Positions 62,830 through 64,000 of a stretch of 64,000 bases of DNA are shown piece by piece. Both the position numbers and the translations under genes were made by a program. This stretch comes from Fallopia convolvulus (Eukaryota; Streptophyta; Magnoliopsida; Caryophyllales; Polygonaceae): NCBI GenBank assembly GCA_964016875.1, contig OZ024735.1:9161338-9225337 (forward strand), written 5' to 3'. The notes under the pieces are model-generated. The model ran no database searches and had not been told where the DNA came from. It saw only the letters and a program-made list of their open reading frames with translations. How positions within the stretch are numbered: the first letter of the stretch is position 1; each line of letters starts with the position of its first letter.

Positions 62830-64000
62830 GACCCTTCCCGAGAATGCCCTAAATGGTTGTACGGTCGAATGTGTCTTTACAAAAGGTATTTCTTAGGCCC
62901 ATGCTAGTGTATCCAAGCCAAAAAATGGAAAAAACTCGCAAAAGTTCTGGTACGAAAAAATTCGTACCATTCAGCCTCAAACCAAGACCCTTCCCGAAAA
63001 TGCCCTAAACGGTCGAATGTGTCTTTACAAAAGGTTTTTCTTAGGCCCCTCCTAGTGTATCCAAGCCAAAAAATGGAAAAAACTCGCAAAAGTTCTGGTA
63101 CGAAAATCTTCGTACCATTCAGCCTCAAACCAAGAACCTTCCCGAAAATGCCCTAAACGGTTTTACGGTCGAATGTGTCTTTATAAAAGGTTTTTCTTAG
63201 GCCCATGCTAGTCCATCCAAGCCAAAAAACGGAAAAAAATACGCAAAAGTTCTGGTACGAAAATCTTCGTACCATTCAGCCTCAAACCAAGACCGTCCCC
63301 GAAAATGCCCTAAACGGTTCAACGATCGAATGTGTCTTTACAAAATGTTTTTCTTAGGCCCCAACTAGCACTTCCAAGCCAAAAAACGGAAAAAACTCGC
63401 AAAAGTTCTGGTACGAAAATCTTCGTACCATTCAGCCTCAAACCAAGACACTTTACGAAAATGCCCTAAACGGTTGTACGGTCGAATGTGTCTTTACAAA
63501 ATATTTTTCTTAGGCCCCAACTAGCACATCCAAGCCAAAAAAGGAAAAAACTCGCAAAAGTTCTGGTACGAAAATCTTCGTACCATTAAGCCTCAAACCA
63601 AGACCCTTCCCGAGAATGCCCTAAACGATTGTACGGTCGAATGTGTCTTTACAAAAGGTATTTCTTAGGCCCATGCTAGTGTATTCAAGCCAAAAAATGG
63701 AAAAAACTCGCAAAAGTTCTGGTACGAAAATATTCGTACCATTCAGCCTCAAACCAAGACCCTTCTCGAAAATGCCCTAAACGGTCGTACGGTCGAATGT
63801 GTCTTTACAAAAGGTTTTTCTTAGGCCCATGCTAGTTCATCCAAGCCAAAAAACGGAAAAAAACACACAAAAGTTCTGGTACGAAAATCTTCGTACCATT
63901 TAACCTCAAACCCACACCCATTCCGAAAATGCCATAAACGGTTCAACGGTCGAATGTGTCTTTACAAAATGTTTTTCTTAGGCCCCAACTAGCACATCCA
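62830..64000 (+). repeat. Duplicated segment, copy 2, running off the window
   Basis: This is the partner of 59560-60730. It differs by an 8-bp deletion at 63008-63016 (AAACGGTCGAATG), an AAAAAATTCG hairpin at about 62954 and scattered substitutions (CCCACACCC at about 63910). The duplication continues past the right edge. Confidence 0.86.

Larger units (their letters stand above)
57818..64000 (+). repeat. Satellite array, right-end domain (~39 monomers)
   Basis: Plus-orientation monomers run to the window edge, which cuts a monomer at CTAGCACATCCA. The domain contains a duplication at about 59560-60730 and 62830-64000, adjacent twin monomers at 61601-61912, a short deletion at about 61424 (CAAACCAATCCCG) and an 8-bp deletion at 63008-63016. 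No gene is seen. Confidence 0.94.

Noticed and set aside
54..63128. About 150 open reading frames of 60-122 codons with repetitive peptides beginning MSLQNVF..., MYGRMCLYK..., MRLNGTK... and similar
   Set aside because: They repeat once per monomer on both strands and in several overlapping frames. The 60-codon form is exactly ATG at phase 78 to TAG at phase 102 of the next monomer. Frames shift with A-run length, and longer ones arise only from indels. There is no domain, no codon constraint and no gene context.
5361..64000. CRISPR-like regular repeats
   Set aside because: The conserved blocks alternate with variable modules, but the 'spacers' are themselves repeated variants of a few types, the period is 156-157 bp, and there are no cas genes. 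This is satellite DNA.

Overview
This window is essentially one satellite-DNA array. About 63.7 of the 64 kb is a tandem repeat with a 156-157 bp monomer (roughly 400 copies). I found no credible protein-coding gene, rRNA, tRNA, CRISPR array or intact transposon. The many 60-115 codon open frames are by-products of the repeat: the monomer length is not a multiple of 3, and each copy offers the same ATG and the same TAG. The setting is a eukaryotic nuclear genome. A higher plant is the best guess, from the nucleosome-sized monomer, the long homogeneous array and the plant-like look of the single non-satellite island. This is inference, and I cannot name the species or match the monomer to a published family. 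A centromeric or pericentromeric location is plausible but not shown by the sequence.

Monomer anatomy (phase 1 = first base of the hairpin): phases 1-20 are GGTACGAAAATCTTCGTACC, with 8-bp inverted arms around a 4-nt loop. Phases 21-60 are a variable module, either 'CAAGACCC' type or 'CTACACCC' type. Phases 61-76 hold the direct repeat ACGGTT(G/C)(T/A)ACGGTC. Phases 86-120 are a second variable module with at least five variants. Phases 125-152 carry two or three A-tracts spaced 10-12 bp apart. A typical copy is about 42% GC with eight CpG sites.

Layout: 1-5360 is the array in minus orientation. An inversion junction lies at about 5357-5361. The array then runs in plus orientation to the right edge, broken by a 304-bp non-satellite island at 9527-9830. 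Within the plus array, domains with different higher-order repeats (HORs) follow one another: 11.8-20.4 kb (7- to 13-monomer spacing), 20.4-22.3 kb (6-7 monomers), 22.0-25.4 kb (12-monomer unit), 30-41.7 kb (19-24 monomer duplications), 41.7-57.8 kb (16- to 19-monomer units with nested trimers), and 57.8-64 kb (a roughly 21-monomer duplication running off the window). Unit sizes differ by whole monomers, as expected from unequal exchange in register.

The observations most worth following up are these. (i) A hairpin-forming dyad is kept in nearly every monomer. (ii) In eight plus-strand copies only the hairpin loop is flipped. (iii) Rearrangement junctions (inversion, truncations, island edge, scrambled patch) fall in or beside this hairpin repeatedly. 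(iv) The HOR units grew and shrank by identifiable trimer, dimer and single-monomer steps.
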